From CADCUY01 sp964242735 (GTDB taxonomy: Bacteria > Actinomycetota > Actinomycetes > Actinomycetales > Quadrisphaeraceae), in contig CAXTAK010000024.1 in the NCBI GenBank assembly GCA_964242735.1, positions 1 through 32,711 on the forward strand: a stretch of DNA of 32,711 nucleotides, written 5' to 3'. This document shows positions 32,145 to 32,711 of this stretch, piece by piece; position 1 is the stretch's first letter, and each line of letters starts with the position of its first letter. The translations under genes were made by a program, and so were the position numbers. The notes under the pieces are model-generated. The model was not told where the DNA came from, ran no database searches, and saw only the letters and a list, made by a program, of their open reading frames with translations.

Positions 32145-32187
32145 CGCAGAGGCGCCCGCCCACGACGCGTACCGGACGCACCTGCCC

Positions 32188-32206
32188 GCGTTAGAGAAGC
32201 GTTAGC
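32188..32206 (+). promoter_or_regulatory. Second candidate KdpE box, between kup and the DUF4118-like gene
   Basis: GCGTTAGAGAAGCGTTAGC on the plus strand matches the kdp element at 17 of 19 positions, with the same 11-bp repeat period. Relative to the rightward gene at 32246 it has the same orientation and the same 27-nt distance to a candidate -10 (CAGGCT, 32234-32239) as at kdp. It lies 43 nt from the kup start and could affect both genes. Confidence 0.65.
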
Positions 32207-32233
32207 GACATCGACCACCGCCCCGCAGCGGTC

Positions 32234-32239
32234 CAGGCT
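32234..32239 (+). promoter_or_regulatory. Possible -10 box of a leaderless DUF4118-like transcript
   Basis: CAGGCT matches TANNNT at the second and last bases only. It stands exactly 6 nt before the GTG at 32246 and 27 nt after the GCGTTAG element. The hexamer is poor alone; its spacing to both neighbours is the argument. Confidence 0.3.
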
Positions 32240-32245
32240 CGTCGG

Positions 32246-32632
32246 GTGCTCACATCGACGGTGCCGGGTCCGCCGGCCTCACCCAGCCAGGCGGGCATCC
32301 GCCTGCTCACCGTCTCCGGGGCCTGCACGGTCACCGGTGCCCTGCTCGCCATCCCCGGGGTCCCCGACCACCACGCCTACCTCGCCTTCCTCGTGATCGT
32401 CATCGTCGCTGCCCTCGGCGCGCCGCCGGTCGTCGCCACCGCCTCCGCTGGGCTCGCCTGGGCGGTCTGCACCGGCTTCATCGCCAACGACTACGGCGCG
32501 CTGACGACCTCACCGGAAGACGTCATGAACCTCGCCCTGTACATCGGCGCAGCGGTGTTGACCTCCTGGTGCTCGAACACCGACCGACACCAGACAGGCC
32601 CAGACCTGCCCCGCGGAACCGACGACAGGTGA
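32246..32632 (+). CDS. Standalone DUF4118-like (KdpD membrane domain-type) protein
   Basis: 128 residues from a GTG at 32246. Four hydrophobic segments span about 19-108: LLTVSGACTVTGALLAI, HHAYLAFLVIVIVAALG, VVATASAGLAWAVCTGFIA and VMNLALYIGAAVLTSWC. The order and the TSPEDVMNLALYIGAAVLTS stretch match the membrane region of the KdpD in this window (AGPEDLLGLVVFAGVAVAVS), which belongs to DUF4118. No kinase or receiver domain is attached. The C-terminal 20 residues are hydrophilic. Placed next to kup and behind a candidate KdpE box, it may modulate potassium sensing or transport. That role is inference; the resemblance is visible by eye only. Confidence 0.65.
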   Translation: MLTSTVPGPPASPSQAGIRLLTVSGACTVTGALLAIPGVPDHHAYLAFLVIVIVAALGAPPVVATASAGLAWAVCTGFIANDYGALTTSPEDVMNLALYIGAAVLTSWCSNTDRHQTGPDLPRGTDDR

Positions 32633-32711
32633 CCGGACACCCCACAGCAGCGAAAACCGGCTCTCCTGACCCTTCCGTGGGTGCTGGAGCGTGATCGCGA
32701 GATGAGCTGCG
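32633..32711. other. Right edge, nothing recognised
   Basis: 79 nt after the DUF4118-like gene with no hairpin, start signal or repeat that I can support. Confidence 0.4.

Noticed and set aside
1..32711. CRISPR arrays, insertion sequences, prophage or integrase genes
   Set aside because: I found no regularly spaced repeats, transposase or integrase motifs, or terminal inverted repeats on either strand.

Overview
The window is about 32.7 kb of very GC-rich DNA. Its genes use strongly G/C-ending codons, many GTG starts, 1-4 nt overlaps between operon members and TANNNT-type -10 boxes. Together these point to a high-GC Gram-positive bacterium (class Actinomycetes). The genus cannot be fixed from the sequence alone.

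Layout, left to right. (1) 1-4514, housekeeping: tRNA-His(GTG), oligoribonuclease (orn), a PrsW-type intramembrane protease, the Na+/H+ antiporter nhaA and a zinc alcohol dehydrogenase. (2) 4619-8264: a CUT1 sugar transporter (Tat-lipoprotein binding protein and two permeases, no ATPase), followed by the wreck of an aldo/keto reductase gene. (3) 8332-18293: a divergently transcribed SorC-family regulator facing a nearly 9-kb operon. The operon encodes a zinc polyol dehydrogenase, a DUF2291 protein, a complete CUT2 (Rbs-type) ABC transporter, a TpiA-like isomerase, a fused DhaK-DhaL kinase and an RpiB-like isomerase. The enzyme set fits uptake of erythritol/L-threitol and its conversion to D-erythrose 4-phosphate through L-erythrulose, the route described for Mycobacterium smegmatis. 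(4) 18294-22005: a looser accessory stretch with a decayed DUF433/DUF5615 toxin-antitoxin pair, an SDR-TetR operon with its own inverted-repeat operator, and about 1.1 kb without recognisable genes. (5) 22006-32632: a potassium island. It has a translationally coupled kdp operon (27-aa small ORF, kdpF, A, B, C, then the sensor kinase kdpD and response regulator kdpE), a KUP potassium transporter, and at the right edge a standalone DUF4118-like membrane protein.

The most interesting signal is in region 5. A 19-bp direct-repeat element (GCGTTAG twice, 11-bp period) lies upstream of the kdp operon and, with 17 of 19 positions identical, upstream of the standalone DUF4118 gene. Both copies have the same orientation relative to the gene, and both lie 27 nt from a possible -10 box. 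This predicts a KdpE regulon that includes a detached copy of the KdpD membrane-domain type. A second point is a 27-codon membrane ORF with a good ribosome-binding site and a 4-nt overlap with kdpF, which makes it the first gene of the kdp transcript.
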